In this document: positions 16,490 to 26,010 of the stretch, one piece after another
Layout: each line of letters begins with the position of its first letter
How positions within the stretch are numbered: the stretch's first letter is position 1
Assembly (NCBI GenBank): GCA_030431985.1
Contig: JAUIIB010000021.1
Span: 1-46,045 of the forward strand
Reading direction: 5' to 3'
From: Gammaproteobacteria bacterium
GTDB taxonomy: Bacteria > Pseudomonadota > Gammaproteobacteria > Burkholderiales > Nitrosomonadaceae
Length of the DNA: 46,045 nt
Program-made: the position numbers and the translations under genes
The notes under the pieces: model-generated
Told to the model about the DNA's origin: nothing
Seen by the model: the letters and a program-made list of their open reading frames with translations, nothing else
Databases searched by the model: none

Positions 16490-17944
16490 ATGTCATATAG
16501 TTCAGCGCATATTAATAAACTTCTCAACAGTCTGGAAAAGCATTTGACCGAAGAACATCCAGATAACCCGGTGTTGGTAAAGGCGGTCAAAAGCTTCCGG
16601 AAAATGGATTATATTGCGTATGGTATGGGATTGCTTGGCAGGGATGAATCGTATGCAACGTGCGTCACTTGGTGGCCAATGATTGCTGTTTTAGGTACTT
16701 TTTCTGCGGGCAAATCGACCTTCATTAATTCACATCTGGGTATAAAGTTACAGAAAACAGGTAATCAGGCGGTTGATGACAAATTTACAGTGGTTTGCTT
16801 TAGTCGTCAGAATGAGGCCAAAACATTGCCCGGCGTTGCTTTGGATGCGGATCCACGTTTCCCTTTTTTTCATATTAGCAAGAGTATTGAAGAGATCTCG
16901 AACGATGAAAAGGATAGAATCGATGCTTACTTACAGCTTAAAACATGTCCGTCTGAAAATATTCGCGGCAAGATATTGATTGATTCTCCCGGTTTTGATG
17001 CGGATAGTCAGCGTGCTTCGACGCTACGTTTGACACAACATATTATTGATCTTTCAGATTTGGTATTGGTATTTTTTGACGCGCGTCATCCCGAGCCCAA
17101 GGCGATGCAAGATACGCTTGCTTATCTGGTTTCTGCAAGTGTTAACCGGGCGGATGCCAACAAATTTCTTTATATCCTTAATCAAATGGATGTGACTGCC
17201 CAAGAGGACAACCCCGAAGAAGTGGTGTCGGCCTGGCAGCGTTCGTTAGCAGAGGTCGGTTTAATTGCTGGGCGTTTTTATCGCATTTTTAATTCCGAAG
17301 TGGCATCGCCCATTAACGATCCTAAAGTAAGAGAGCGTTTTGAGAAAAAACGTGATGAAGATATGAAAGATATTCACGTACGTATGGAGCAAATCGAAGT
17401 GGAGCGTGCATATCGTATAGTCAGCAAGCTTGAGCAAACTGCGAAAACAATTAGAGGTCAGGTTGTCGGGAAGTTGACGGAAATGGTGCATGAATGGAAA
17501 AACAAGGTGCTTTTATGTGATGGTGTTATCCTGGCGATAGCGCTTGTAATCGCCGGTGCTATATTGCACGCTACTGAATCATGGAGTTTACTGAGTACAT
17601 TGGTCCCGGGCAGTGAATCGTTTTCTCCCGTTGCGTTGTCGGTATTGCTAATAGCCTTGGTTGTGATTCACTTTAATGTGCGTAGGCGCGTAGCTGACGG
17701 AATCAAGAAAAAGCTGGTTGATGAAATGGGGCAGGATCAAGAGACCAGTAAGCAATTTGTGCAGGCTTTCAGTAAATGTACTGCTGCATACCGGCCCATG
17801 TTTTTCAAAAAGCCGGCGGGTTGGAATGAAGTTGCAGAGCGTACAATAGATGAAATTGTAGATGAATCGAATGACTATATCCAAGAACTCAATGATCGAT
17901 TTACCAATCCTTCGGGTCACGGTAAAGAAAATTCTCAGGCCTGA
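16490..17944 (+). CDS. Dynamin-family membrane-associated GTPase
   Basis: A 484-residue protein with G1 P-loop GTFSAGKST (~residues 70-78), a G3-like DSPGFD (~165-170) and a G4-like NQMD (~227), typical of dynamin/EHD-like GTPases. Two hydrophobic segments (VILAIALVIAGAILHA and VALSVLLIALVVIHF, ~345-400) form a membrane hairpin. A charged C-terminal tail ends in a predicted helix. Bacterial dynamin-like proteins remodel membranes or respond to membrane stress; a specific role cannot be stated. A purine-rich AAAAGGGA precedes the ATG. It stands alone between DUF502 and rpsO, both separated by gaps of over 250 bp. Confidence 0.82.
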   Translation: MSYSSAHINKLLNSLEKHLTEEHPDNPVLVKAVKSFRKMDYIAYGMGLLGRDESYATCVTWWPMIAVLGTFSAGKSTFINSHLGIKLQKTGNQAVDDKFTVVCFSRQNEAKTLPGVALDADPRFPFFHISKSIEEISNDEKDRIDAYLQLKTCPSENIRGKILIDSPGFDADSQRASTLRLTQHIIDLSDLVLVFFDARHPEPKAMQDTLAYLVSASVNRADANKFLYILNQMDVTAQEDNPEEVVSAWQRSLAEVGLIAGRFYRIFNSEVASPINDPKVRERFEKKRDEDMKDIHVRMEQIEVERAYRIVSKLEQTAKTIRGQVVGKLTEMVHEWKNKVLLCDGVILAIALVIAGAILHATESWSLLSTLVPGSESFSPVALSVLLIALVVIHFNVRRRVADGIKKKLVDEMGQDQETSKQFVQAFSKCTAAYRPMFFKKPAGWNEVAERTIDEIVDESNDYIQELNDRFTNPSGHGKENSQA

Positions 17945-18205
17945 TTGAGTGTGTAAATATACCATGAACATTAATTAGACAGGCGGGGTGTCATCTCTAT
18001 GGTTTTCCAGTCGCAAGCTGTGCCATCCATTACTATCTACTATCTATTTTATTAAAAATGATATTGTTTGGTATTTGTGCGTGGTTTCACAGCTAGCCTT
18101 GTTTCGGCGAAAACATGCATTGATCAGTTTTGGACAAGGACATGATTAAGGAGTAAAATCCCGGGTTTTTAGAAATTTTCGTTTGTTCATTGGAGATAAT
18201 GTAGT

Positions 18206-18475
18206 ATGTCAGTAACAACTGGTCAGAAAGCGCAGGTCGTGCGTGATTTTCAGAGAAGTGAGGGCGATACCGGTTCCCCAGAAGTTCAGGTAGCGTTATT
18301 GACCGCGAGGATCAACGATCTGATTGATCATTTCAAAGTCCATGTAAAGGATCATCATTCGCGTCGCGGGCTGTTACGTATGGTGGGCCGCCGCCGGAAA
18401 CTGCTCGATTATTTGAAACGCCACAATGCTAATGCTTATAAAACACTAATTGATCGTCTCGGTTTGCGGAAGTAG
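18206..18475 (+). CDS. rpsO: 30S ribosomal protein S15
   Basis: An 89-residue protein with the full S15 pattern: [35 protein letters not shown] and [14 protein letters not shown]15 binds 16S rRNA early in 30S assembly. GGAGATAATGTAGT precedes the ATG. It lies 95 bp upstream of pnp, the classical rpsO-pnp operon, where S15 commonly represses its own translation. The length is exactly normal. Confidence 0.98.
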   Translation: MSVTTGQKAQVVRDFQRSEGDTGSPEVQVALLTARINDLIDHFKVHVKDHHSRRGLLRMVGRRRKLLDYLKRHNANAYKTLIDRLGLRK

Positions 18476-18570
18476 TGCACACCTGAATTGCATTTGATAA
18501 GTGTGTTTCGTCATAGTGTTACAGAAAAAAGCGCTATGCGGACGGTTAAATTCAAGAAAAGGATTGTTAA

Positions 18571-20715
18571 TTGAAACCTATTAAGAAAAGTATTACATAT
18601 GGACGTCATCAGCTTACTTTAGAGACAGGAGAAATCGCCAGGCAGGCGCACGGTGCGGTCATGGTGTCAATGGACGACACGGTTGTATTAGTGACGGTCG
18701 TTGGGGCGAAGAGCGTAAGTCCGGGGCAGGATTTCTTTCCACTTACAGTTGATTATCAAGAGAAATTCTATGCGGCGGGAAGAATACCCGGTAGTTTTTT
18801 TAAGCGTGAAGGACGTCCGTCTGAAAAGGAGACATTAACATCCAGGTTGATTGATCGACCCATTCGTCCACTATTTCCTGACGGCTTTTATAATGAAGTA
18901 CAAGTTGTTGCTACCGTTTTGTCATCCAATGAAGAAGTCGATGCCGATATTCCTGCAATTATCGGAACATCCGCCGCACTTGTTTTGTCCGGAATACCCT
19001 TTGACGGGCCGATTGGTGCTGCGCGTGTAGGCTATATTAACAACGAATATGTATTGAATCCGACAACGACTGAGTTGAAGGATACCCAACTAAATCTCGT
19101 TGTGGCCGGTACGCAACAGGCCGTGTTAATGGTTGAATCGGAAGCCATGGAATTATCAGAGGATACCATGCTTGGTGCAGTGGTATATGGCCATGAGCAA
19201 ATGCAGGCTGTTATCAATGCGATTAATGAATTGGCCGACGAAGCGGGTGTTACTGCCTGGGATTGGACGCCACCGGAAAAGAACGTCGCGTTTCAGGATA
19301 AAGTTGCAGAGTTGTCGGAGCAGGAATTGCGTGAGGCTTTTGGAAATAAACAAAAGCAGGCGCGCTCGGAAGCTATCGCATCCGTACGCCAGAAAACGAT
19401 GGAAGCGTTAGGCGTTGGAAACGAAGACGGGCCTGAGGCCAGTGATTTTGAAGAAGCTTTTTTCTCGCTGGAATCAAAAATTGTCCGTAATCAAATACTT
19501 GATGGTGAGGCAAGAATCGATGGCCGTGGTACACGAACGGTAAGGCCGATTACCATACGCAGTGGTGTTTTGCCACGAACACATGGCTCGGCATTGTTTA
19601 CACGTGGTGAAACGCAATCTTTAGCTGTGGCAACACTCGGAACAGCACGCGATGAACAGAAAATAGATTCGTTACAGGGTGATTATTCAGAGCGTTTCAT
19701 GTTGCATTACAACATGCCGCCATATGCAACCGGTGAAACCGGAAGGGTTGGTACACCCAAACGCCGTGAAATCGGTCACGGACGATTGGCCAAGCGTGCA
19801 TTGATAGCGGTACTGCCTTCACAAGAAGAATTTGGCTATTCCCTGCGAGTAGTTTCAGAGATTACTGAGTCAAACGGTTCCAGCTCTATGGCATCTGTTT
19901 GCGGGGGTTGTCTGGCATTGATGGATGCTGGGGTGCCTATGAAAGCGCATGTCGCGGGTATTGCTATGGGTTTAATCAAAGAAGGCAATCGTTTTGCAGT
20001 ATTGACCGATATCCTGGGTGATGAAGATCATCTCGGTGATATGGATTTTAAAGTTGCCGGTACAGAGAGTGGCATTACTGCATTGCAAATGGATATCAAA
20101 ATACAGGGTATAACCAAAGAAATCATGCATGCCGCCTTGTTACAGGCACGTGAGGGGCGTATGCATATTCTGGGTGTCATGAAAGAAGCGATTCCAGTAA
20201 CACGAGACAGTATTTCAATTCATGCGCCGCGTATAATCAAAATCAAAATAAATCCTGAGAAAATCCGTGACGTTATCGGTAAAGGCGGTGCGGTAATCAG
20301 AACGTTGACTGAAGAAACCGGTACGACAATTGATATTACAGACGATGGTCAAGTAACAATCGCCTGTGTTAATGCAGAAAACGGAGAACTTGCCAAGAAA
20401 CGCATTGAAGATTTGACTGCCGAAGTTGAGGTTGGAAAAACTTACGACGGTACCGTACTGAAGCTATTGGATTTTGGTGCAATTGTCAGTGTATTGCCGG
20501 GTAAGGATGGATTGCTGCATATTTCACAAATCGCCAATGAACGTGTCAATACTGTTGCTGATCACCTCTCTGAAGGTCAGAAAATACGTGTGAAAGTTCT
20601 CGAAGCAGACGATAAAGGACGTCTGCGATTGAGCATGAAAGCCGTTGCAAATGAAGAGTCAAGCGGCGATGGATCCGCTGATAATGCCGCTGAAATAACT
20701 GACGCCACAGAATAG
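18571..20715 (+). CDS. pnp: Polyribonucleotide nucleotidyltransferase (PNPase)
   Basis: A 714-residue protein starting at TTG behind AAGGATTG. It has two RNase PH-like domains (~10-230 and ~310-550) around a helical linker, then a KH domain ([20 protein letters not shown], ~555-615) and an S1 domain ([19 protein letters not shown], ~620-690), ending in an acidic Asp/Glu tail. PNPase is the phosphorolytic 3'-5' exonuclease and a component of the degradosome. Length and order are normal. It forms an operon with rpsO; PNPase usually controls its own mRNA through RNase III processing of the leader, which was not seen clearly here. Confidence 0.98.
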   Translation: MKPIKKSITYGRHQLTLETGEIARQAHGAVMVSMDDTVVLVTVVGAKSVSPGQDFFPLTVDYQEKFYAAGRIPGSFFKREGRPSEKETLTSRLIDRPIRPLFPDGFYNEVQVVATVLSSNEEVDADIPAIIGTSAALVLSGIPFDGPIGAARVGYINNEYVLNPTTTELKDTQLNLVVAGTQQAVLMVESEAMELSEDTMLGAVVYGHEQMQAVINAINELADEAGVTAWDWTPPEKNVAFQDKVAELSEQELREAFGNKQKQARSEAIASVRQKTMEALGVGNEDGPEASDFEEAFFSLESKIVRNQILDGEARIDGRGTRTVRPITIRSGVLPRTHGSALFTRGETQSLAVATLGTARDEQKIDSLQGDYSERFMLHYNMPPYATGETGRVGTPKRREIGHGRLAKRALIAVLPSQEEFGYSLRVVSEITESNGSSSMASVCGGCLALMDAGVPMKAHVAGIAMGLIKEGNRFAVLTDILGDEDHLGDMDFKVAGTESGITALQMDIKIQGITKEIMHAALLQAREGRMHILGVMKEAIPVTRDSISIHAPRIIKIKINPEKIRDVIGKGGAVIRTLTEETGTTIDITDDGQVTIACVNAENGELAKKRIEDLTAEVEVGKTYDGTVLKLLDFGAIVSVLPGKDGLLHISQIANERVNTVADHLSEGQKIRVKVLEADDKGRLRLSMKAVANEESSGDGSADNAAEITDATE

Positions 20716-20720
20716 TGTAG

Positions 20721-20741
20721 GTTACATCAGTGCGATGTAAC
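20721..20741 (+). terminator. Hairpin downstream of pnp
   Basis: GTTACATC (20721-20728) pairs perfectly with GATGTAAC (20734-20741) across AGTGC, starting 6 bases after the pnp stop. Only a short, interrupted T run (CCTTTTCTT) follows after ~11 bases, so it may be a weak terminator or a stabilising 3' hairpin. Confidence 0.5.
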
Positions 20742-20915
20742 ATCATATTAACCTTTTCTTGCGGGTGAAGGGTGTTATTCGCAGCTGTACTGGTTTGGTA
20801 TCTATCGTATGGTGCTGTAACCACTACAAGCCTTGATACCACTAATACAATAAATTTTACAATCTATCAGTGTGAAACAGGTTTCTTCAATTAATTTTTA
20901 AAACAATCATCGCAT

Positions 20916-21326
20916 ATGGAAGCAAAGCAAGTAGATTACTGTGCATGCGGCAGTGATAAAACCTATATCGATTGTTGTGGCCGATATTTGGATAATGGCG
21001 AAATACCCCAATCAGCAGAAGTATTGATGCGTTCGCGTTATACAGCTTATACACTAGGTCGTGAAGATTACCTGTTGGCAACGTGGTACGCTGATATGCG
21101 ACCCGAAAAACTTGAATTGTTCGGGCCGGACCACCAATGGCTGGGGCTTACGGTAAAACGTCATGTGCAAACGGGACCTTACCATGCAATTGTTGAATTT
21201 GTCGCACGTTATCAGGTGGCTGGGCAAGAGCAGCAAATACATGAAATCAGCCGTTTTTTATTTGAAGGTGGGCGTTGGCTTTATGTCGATGGCGATTTTA
21301 TACAGCAGGATCAGGCCGCCGAATAA
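20916..21326 (+). CDS. ychJ: YchJ-family protein with SEC-C-like zinc motif
   Basis: A 136-residue protein with an N-terminal SEC-C-type metal motif (Cys9, Cys11, Cys20, Cys21 in YCACGSDKTYIDCC) followed by an NTF2-like domain (VLMRSRYTAYTLGREDYLLA, then WLGLTVKRHVQTG and the VDGDFI end). This matches UPF0225/YchJ, a widespread family whose function has not been firmly established. It lies directly upstream of the polyphosphate kinase 2 gene with a 5-base gap and is likely co-transcribed. Confidence 0.9.
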   Translation: MEAKQVDYCACGSDKTYIDCCGRYLDNGEIPQSAEVLMRSRYTAYTLGREDYLLATWYADMRPEKLELFGPDHQWLGLTVKRHVQTGPYHAIVEFVARYQVAGQEQQIHEISRFLFEGGRWLYVDGDFIQQDQAAE

Positions 21327-21331
21327 GCTAA

Positions 21332-22090
21332 ATGAATAAGGAATCATACAAGAAAGAGCTGTATTTTCTTCAAGTAGAATTGGTGAAATTCCAAAAAAGC
21401 GTAATTGAGAAGGGTCAGAAAGTTTGTATACTGCTCGAAGGCAGAGATGCGGCTGGCAAGGATGGCACAATCAAGCGTTTTAGAGAACACTTAAGCCCAC
21501 GCGAAGCACGGACTGTGGCGTTGGGAGCGCCTTCAGATCGAGAAAAGGATGCCTGGTATTTCCAGCGGTATGTTCCGCATTTACCTGTAGCCGGAGAAAT
21601 CGTTTTTTTTAATCGTAGCTGGTATAACCGTGCTGGCGTTGAACGCGTGATGCAGTTCTGTCAAAAGCGTGATTACCATAACTTTATGAATGAAGTCGGT
21701 GGTTTTGAACATCTGCTAACACAGGCTGGTTTGGTTTTTTTTAAATACTATCTGGATATTTCAAAGCAGGAGCAGAAAAGGAGGCTTAGGGCGCGTAGAG
21801 AGAATCCCCTGAAGCAGTGGAAAATAAGTCCTATCGATGAAAAAGCGCAGGCAATGTGGGATGCCTATTCAGAAGCTAGAGACGCCATGTTTGTAAAAAC
21901 CAGCTTTGTTTATGCGCCTTGGTATATCGTACATAGTGACAACAAAAGAACAGCACGAATTAACGCAATCAAGCATTTCCTGAATCATGTGGATTATAAG
22001 GGCAAGAATGGCGACGTGTTGATTTATGATCCTTCAGTTGTTTTCGAGTTTGACCCCGCTTGTTATGAACAGGACATGGTCGCTTCGTAG
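21332..22090 (+). CDS. ppk2: Polyphosphate kinase 2 family protein
   Basis: A 252-residue P-loop kinase with Walker A LLEGRDAAGKDGTIKRF, the PPK2 lid motifs FFNRSWYNRAGVERVM and RRRENPLKQWKISPID-like sequence, and YAPWYIVHSDNKRTARIN near the end. PPK2 enzymes move phosphate between polyphosphate and nucleoside di- or monophosphates. The single-domain length and motif spacing fit class I/III enzymes; the preferred nucleotide is not decidable here. The start is 5 bases after ychJ, with ATAAGG-like spacing. It converges with the HI0933-type flavoprotein. Confidence 0.92.
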   Translation: MNKESYKKELYFLQVELVKFQKSVIEKGQKVCILLEGRDAAGKDGTIKRFREHLSPREARTVALGAPSDREKDAWYFQRYVPHLPVAGEIVFFNRSWYNRAGVERVMQFCQKRDYHNFMNEVGGFEHLLTQAGLVFFKYYLDISKQEQKRRLRARRENPLKQWKISPIDEKAQAMWDAYSEARDAMFVKTSFVYAPWYIVHSDNKRTARINAIKHFLNHVDYKGKNGDVLIYDPSVVFEFDPACYEQDMVAS

Positions 22091-22112
22091 CAAATTATCA
22101 AATACGATAGAT

Positions 22113-23348
22113 TTAAACGACTTGACCCGCAGCGTAGCCTGATGACCAGGCCCACTGAAAGTTAAAACCGCCCAGTTGACCTGTAACGTCAACAACCTCA
22201 CCAATGAAATAAAGTTCAGGAATCTTTTTGACGGCCATTGTTTTGGAGGATAGCGCATGGGTATCAATACCACCCAGGGTTACTTCGGCTTTTTTATAAC
22301 CCATCGTGCCGCTAGGAACGATTTTCCAGTTGTGGATGTGTTCAGCAATTTGTATTAAATCGTTGTTTGAATAATGCTTGATTGATTTGTCAGATAAATG
22401 CGTCAGAGAGAGTCGCGTTAAAATCATGTCGCACCAGGCATGCGCAAAACGTTTAGGCAGATGACCGGAAAGCAGATTCGGCAAGAGTTGATTACTTTGT
22501 CGCTGTGCTTGAAAAAGATCATGTGTGTTGAGTTGCGGCATTAAATTGATGAGAATTGCCGTACCGGGCTCCCAATAGGAAGAAATTTGCAGGATTGCCG
22601 GTCCGCTGATACCGCGGTGTGTCAATAAGATGTTTTCGCGAAACGAAATGTGCTGATAGCTGACCTCGGCGTCGATAGCAATTCCGGATATCGGTTTGAA
22701 ACAGTCGAAGTCATTTTGTGAGAAGGTCAATCCTACAAGGCCAGGACGCAACGTTGTTACTGGAACGTTAAATTGCTTGGCAATCCTGTAGCCAAAGTCG
22801 CTGGCGCCGATTTGCGGTATGGAAAGGCCGCCGGTGGCGATAACGAGTGAATGTGCAGCCAAAGTGTTGCGGTCCGTTCGTATGACAAAACGTCTGGGCT
22901 TGTTATGATTACTGGCTGTGGACCCAGAATATTGAATTTGCGATACTGTCGACGGCATTTGCCAGATCACGCCGGCAAATTCACATTCCTTCCTGAGTAA
23001 ATCAATAATCTGTTGTGAGCTGTCGTCACAAAACAGTTGTCCGAGCTTTTTCTCATGATAATGAATGCCGTGTTTTTCTACCAGCGCGATGAAATCTTGT
23101 GGTGTATAGCGAGCAAGAGCTGAGCGGCAGAAATGAGGGTTGTGGGATATAAAATTTTCAGGTTTGGTGTGTAGATTGGTAAAATTGCATCGTCCGCCAC
23201 CTGAGATGCGGATTTTTTCAGCAAGCTTGGACGAACAATCAAGCAGTAAAACAGACCGCCCTCTTTTTCCGGCTTCGATAGCGCACATCATGCCTGCCGC
23301 GCCGGCACCAATGATGATCACATCTATATTTCTGATGGGAAGATTCAT
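22113..23348 (-). CDS. HI0933/YhiN-family FAD-dependent oxidoreductase
   Basis: A 411-residue flavoprotein with an N-terminal FAD-binding dinucleotide motif (VIIIGAGAAGMMCAIEAGKR), the family signature ISGGGRCNFTN, GGLSIPQIGASDFGYRIA, and a C-terminal FIGEVVDVTGQLGGFNFQWA with the FAD-contacting end AWSSGYAAG. The family is widespread and called YhiN or HI0933; the physiological substrate is unknown. The length is normal. It stands alone between a convergent ppk2 and the DUF2909 gene. Confidence 0.92.
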   Translation of the reverse strand: MNLPIRNIDVIIIGAGAAGMMCAIEAGKRGRSVLLLDCSSKLAEKIRISGGGRCNFTNLHTKPENFISHNPHFCRSALARYTPQDFIALVEKHGIHYHEKKLGQLFCDDSSQQIIDLLRKECEFAGVIWQMPSTVSQIQYSGSTASNHNKPRRFVIRTDRNTLAAHSLVIATGGLSIPQIGASDFGYRIAKQFNVPVTTLRPGLVGLTFSQNDFDCFKPISGIAIDAEVSYQHISFRENILLTHRGISGPAILQISSYWEPGTAILINLMPQLNTHDLFQAQRQSNQLLPNLLSGHLPKRFAHAWCDMILTRLSLTHLSDKSIKHYSNNDLIQIAEHIHNWKIVPSGTMGYKKAEVTLGGIDTHALSSKTMAVKKIPELYFIGEVVDVTGQLGGFNFQWAWSSGYAAGQVV

Positions 23349-23431
23349 TGGGCTTTATACCTGACAGTCAAACAGGCTTTTTAACGAAACGCTGTAGAAG
23401 AGGATGGTGACGAAACAAGAGGTATATGGGG

Positions 23432-23617
23432 TCAGGCGATCTGGGTAAAGTAAGTGTATGCCATCATGATCACGAAAAGCAGTATGGATACACCGATACG
23501 TATGCTCAAGGATTTAACCATACGGGTGGAATCACCGCCGTCTTTATACATGTAATAAAGTGCAGAGCCAAGACTGTATAAAATAACAAGAAATAATAGT
23601 GCTGCTAAAATTTTCAA
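23432..23617 (-). CDS. DUF2909 family twin-transmembrane protein
   Basis: Started at TTG (23617), which has AGAGGAAAA upstream, the protein has 61 residues with two membrane helices (KILAALLFLVILYSLGSALYY and SIRIGVSILLFVIMMAYTYF) joined by a short DGGDSTRMVK loop. This fits DUF2909, a small inner-membrane family often near cytochrome oxidase genes, with unknown function. The frame is open upstream to 23695, but the added residues are not part of the family pattern. No oxidase genes are near it here. Confidence 0.8.
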   Translation of the reverse strand: MKILAALLFLVILYSLGSALYYMYKDGGDSTRMVKSLSIRIGVSILLFVIMMAYTYFTQIA

Positions 23618-23649
23618 TGGTTTTCCTCTTATTAAACGGTATATTAAGA

Positions 23650-23979
23650 TTAATGCGGACAGTTTAGCTGAGATTGAGTCATTGTCCAATGCCAATTTTC
23701 ATCACAACACCCCTTTAATATTTGACCTAAAGGTTCGTGCAGATTGTGAAGAAGTGTAGCGCAAGACAAGCAATTGTTTGTCCATGAGTTACGCATGTCT
23801 CGCAACGGTTGCAGGCTTTGCCGGATCTGGTGGCCAAGATTATCAGCCGTATATTACGCATCAGTGTACAGCCGGAACGGCAAATCTGCCATGGAACCAG
23901 GGTACAAGGCATAGTGGCCGTTCAGGCGAATTAATGCACCCAACGGTTTAAGTCTGACATGCGGGCGGGCGCTGGACAC
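23650..23979 (-). pseudogene. Possible broken small gene with in-frame stop
   Basis: In one frame, a GTG at 23979 opens 41 codons (with RLNGHYALYPGSMADLPFR) ended by TAA at 23856-23854; the same frame stays open for 67 further codons to a TAA at 23652-23650. The protein-like composition on both sides of the stop suggests a decayed gene, but I recognise no family. Otherwise the 411-bp stretch 23618-24028 shows no gene. Confidence 0.22.
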
Positions 23980-24028
23980 ATTTGCTTACCTTAGAGTCTT
24001 GAATAGTTTCTATATATAATTGCCGTGG

Positions 24029-24862
24029 CTAGGCCGGATGTACTGTTTGGTATGCTCGCTCCAATACACCTTGAGTAATGTGATATTCAAGCTCTGCTGC
24101 CTTTTCGGTTGGACAAAAAATAATGACGCTAATGATACACTTGGCGTATTCATTGGTGCTGGCTACGATTCGTGGCTCCGGGCCTGCAATGTCAAAGCCG
24201 GTCCGGTTTTCGATAAAGGCATTGTAACGTCTTGCGATGTCGATGAAATCAGTTGAGAGCATTTCGATTTCGCTAACAATCCATTGTGAAATATCGGCAA
24301 GATTTAAGTGTGGTTCGACGGTAATATTGAAACGGTGAAACACGTAGCGCTTGAAAAAATTCAGATTCTTGATCGACTCAGATAAAAACAGGCTGTTTGG
24401 AATGACGATAGTTCTGCCGGTAAAACTGTAGCTGTTTGGTGCGGCGTCGAGTTCCTGTAACGTGGTTGAGAGCATGTTGTAATCGATAACTTCACCCTGG
24501 TGGGTGCCGACCTCGATCCAGTCGCCGATGGCAAATGCGCCGGTACCTGCACGCAGCATGGCACCACTAAAGCACAGTATCAGTTCTTTTATTGCAATAA
24601 CCAGAGCCAGTGTTACGGCTGCAATTGAAATGGCAAATTCGCTAAGTTCGGACCACCAGATGATCAATAACCCAAAAATAATCATGAACCAGCTGAAATT
24701 TTTGACGCTGGTGATCCAATGGCGGTTTGCTTCTGAAAGAATGGCTTTATTACGTTTAATCAAAAAGATTACTGCAATTCGCAGTGATAACATACCGGCC
24801 ACTAGTGTGCAGCTTTGTATGAATTGATTGTCCAGATAGTGAGTCGCTAATTCGTGCATCAT
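24029..24862 (-). CDS. MscS-family small-conductance mechanosensitive channel-like protein
   Basis: A 277-residue membrane protein with hydrophobic helices in the first ~110 residues (SCTLVAGMLSLRIAVIFLI, then SWFMIIFGLLIIWW and the IAAVTLALVIAIKEL pore-lining-like segment), followed by the beta domain signature FAIGDWIEVGTHQGEV and TIVIPNSLFL. This is the MscS core, lacking extra N-terminal helices. Channels of this family open on membrane tension and release solutes in osmotic downshock. The pore helix is less Gly/Ala-patterned than in E. coli MscS, so conduction properties may differ. Start at 24862 or the adjacent ATG. Confidence 0.85.
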   Translation of the reverse strand: MMHELATHYLDNQFIQSCTLVAGMLSLRIAVIFLIKRNKAILSEANRHWITSVKNFSWFMIIFGLLIIWWSELSEFAISIAAVTLALVIAIKELILCFSGAMLRAGTGAFAIGDWIEVGTHQGEVIDYNMLSTTLQELDAAPNSYSFTGRTIVIPNSLFLSESIKNLNFFKRYVFHRFNITVEPHLNLADISQWIVSEIEMLSTDFIDIARRYNAFIENRTGFDIAGPEPRIVASTNEYAKCIISVIIFCPTEKAAELEYHITQGVLERAYQTVHPA

Positions 24863-24989
24863 TTAGTGGGCTGGGTATCAGTTTTTATGATTGTGTTAGG
24901 AATATCATAAAAACGTGGTTTCATCAGAAAAAAATTACTGACTAAGGCGCTTGGGCTGATTTGCATGAACCTATATCGCGCCGATCACA

Positions 24990-25430
24990 TCATGAAGTAC
25001 GTAAAGTAAACGTCACCGGCCCTTCGTTGACCAGTGCAACCTGCATGTCGGCACCGAATTGGCCAAATTGCGTACCAGGGTGTGTTTTGTCTGCAAAGCT
25101 TTGTAGGCAGGCGAACAATTTACGTCCTTTTTCAGGTGGAGCCGAGCTTGTAAAACTTGGGCGGTTGCCGGTATTGGTGTCAGCAGCTAAGGTAAATTGC
25201 GGTACAAGCAGCAATCCGCCATTGATGGCCCGCAGACTGAGATTCATGCGGCCTTGCTCATCGGGGAAAATGCGGTAATTCAGAATGCGCTCGAGCAAGC
25301 GTTCGGTTTGCTTCTCAGTATCTCCCTTTTCAACGGCAACCAGCGCCATGATGCCGGTATTGATGCTACCGATAATCTGGTGATTGACGGTGACGCTTGC
25401 GCTGCTGACGCGCTGTATAATGGCGATCAT
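24990..25430 (-). CDS. dtd: D-aminoacyl-tRNA deacylase
   Basis: A 146-residue protein matching DTD end to end: MIAIIQRVSSASVTVN, the active-site PQFTLAADT and NRPSFTSSAPPE motifs, and the closing NEGPVTFTL, where DTD carries its cross-subunit Gly-Pro motif. It hydrolyses D-amino acids from mischarged tRNAs. Its ATG overlaps the stop of the upstream Cys-rich secreted protein gene by four bases (ATGA), indicating translational coupling with an apparently unrelated protein. Confidence 0.96.
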   Translation of the reverse strand: MIAIIQRVSSASVTVNHQIIGSINTGIMALVAVEKGDTEKQTERLLERILNYRIFPDEQGRMNLSLRAINGGLLLVPQFTLAADTNTGNRPSFTSSAPPEKGRKLFACLQSFADKTHPGTQFGQFGADMQVALVNEGPVTFTLRTS

Positions 25431-25831
25431 TGCAACTTATGGAGTGGTGTCGGTGGCTTGCAATAAAACCGTGAGGTAAATTTTGTTCCGCGTTGCCGGT
25501 TGCGGATAACGTCACCACCCTCACTGACACATGCGGCGATGGATTGATCCAGGCTTGGAAAATAATCACTACTGCCGGGTGGAGCGGATGTGGGAGGTAC
25601 TTTCTCACGAATTCGTGCGCACAGATTGTGTTCGTCAGGTTTGGGCGATTCATCCGTCATTGCCGGTAATGGACACAGTTGGCAAGGGTCGCCGGGGCAC
25701 AGACAGCCTGTGCAGGCAGCCTGAGCTGGGGTGGCCAATAAGGCCAGCCAGCAAAAAAAGACGGGAATAATAGTGTGCTTGAGTATGTCGATTAAAACCC
25801 CGGTTTTGGGGTACGGAGTAAATGAATTCAT
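25427..25831 (-). CDS. Secreted cysteine-rich hypothetical protein coupled to dtd
   Basis: From the ATG at 25831 this is a 134-residue protein with a signal peptide-like N-terminus: a basic start, hydrophobic IIPVFFCWLALLA, then TPAQA-A as a signal peptidase I site. The mature part opens with a Cys cluster (CTGCLCPGDPCQLC) and ends with a few more Cys. Earlier in-frame starts at 25876 (ATG, AGGGACA upstream) and 25903 (TTG) are possible and would lengthen the n-region. I recognise no family. The Cys cluster could bind metal or form disulfides in the periplasm. Confidence 0.6.
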   Translation of the reverse strand: MNSFTPYPKTGVLIDILKHTIIPVFFCWLALLATPAQAACTGCLCPGDPCQLCPLPAMTDESPKPDEHNLCARIREKVPPTSAPPGSSDYFPSLDQSIAACVSEGGDVIRNRQRGTKFTSRFYCKPPTPLHKLQ

Positions 25832-26010
25832 ACGTGTTCGATGTTGCAGAATAAAGTAATCAATTAAAGCATGCATTGTCCCTGCATCAACGATAAAATG
25901 CAAAAAACATCATACGTTCTTGACTGTGGCGCTAAATACGCTGATGATCGTAAATAGCTTGTTTATCGGAAATAAAAATGAATGGCAGATATATGGTTAA
26001 AGGAAATGGA

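Noticed and set aside
18476..18570. Considered as an rpsO terminator or RNase III hairpin
   Set aside because: CACAC/GTGTG can pair only weakly across a long loop; no convincing stem or T tract.
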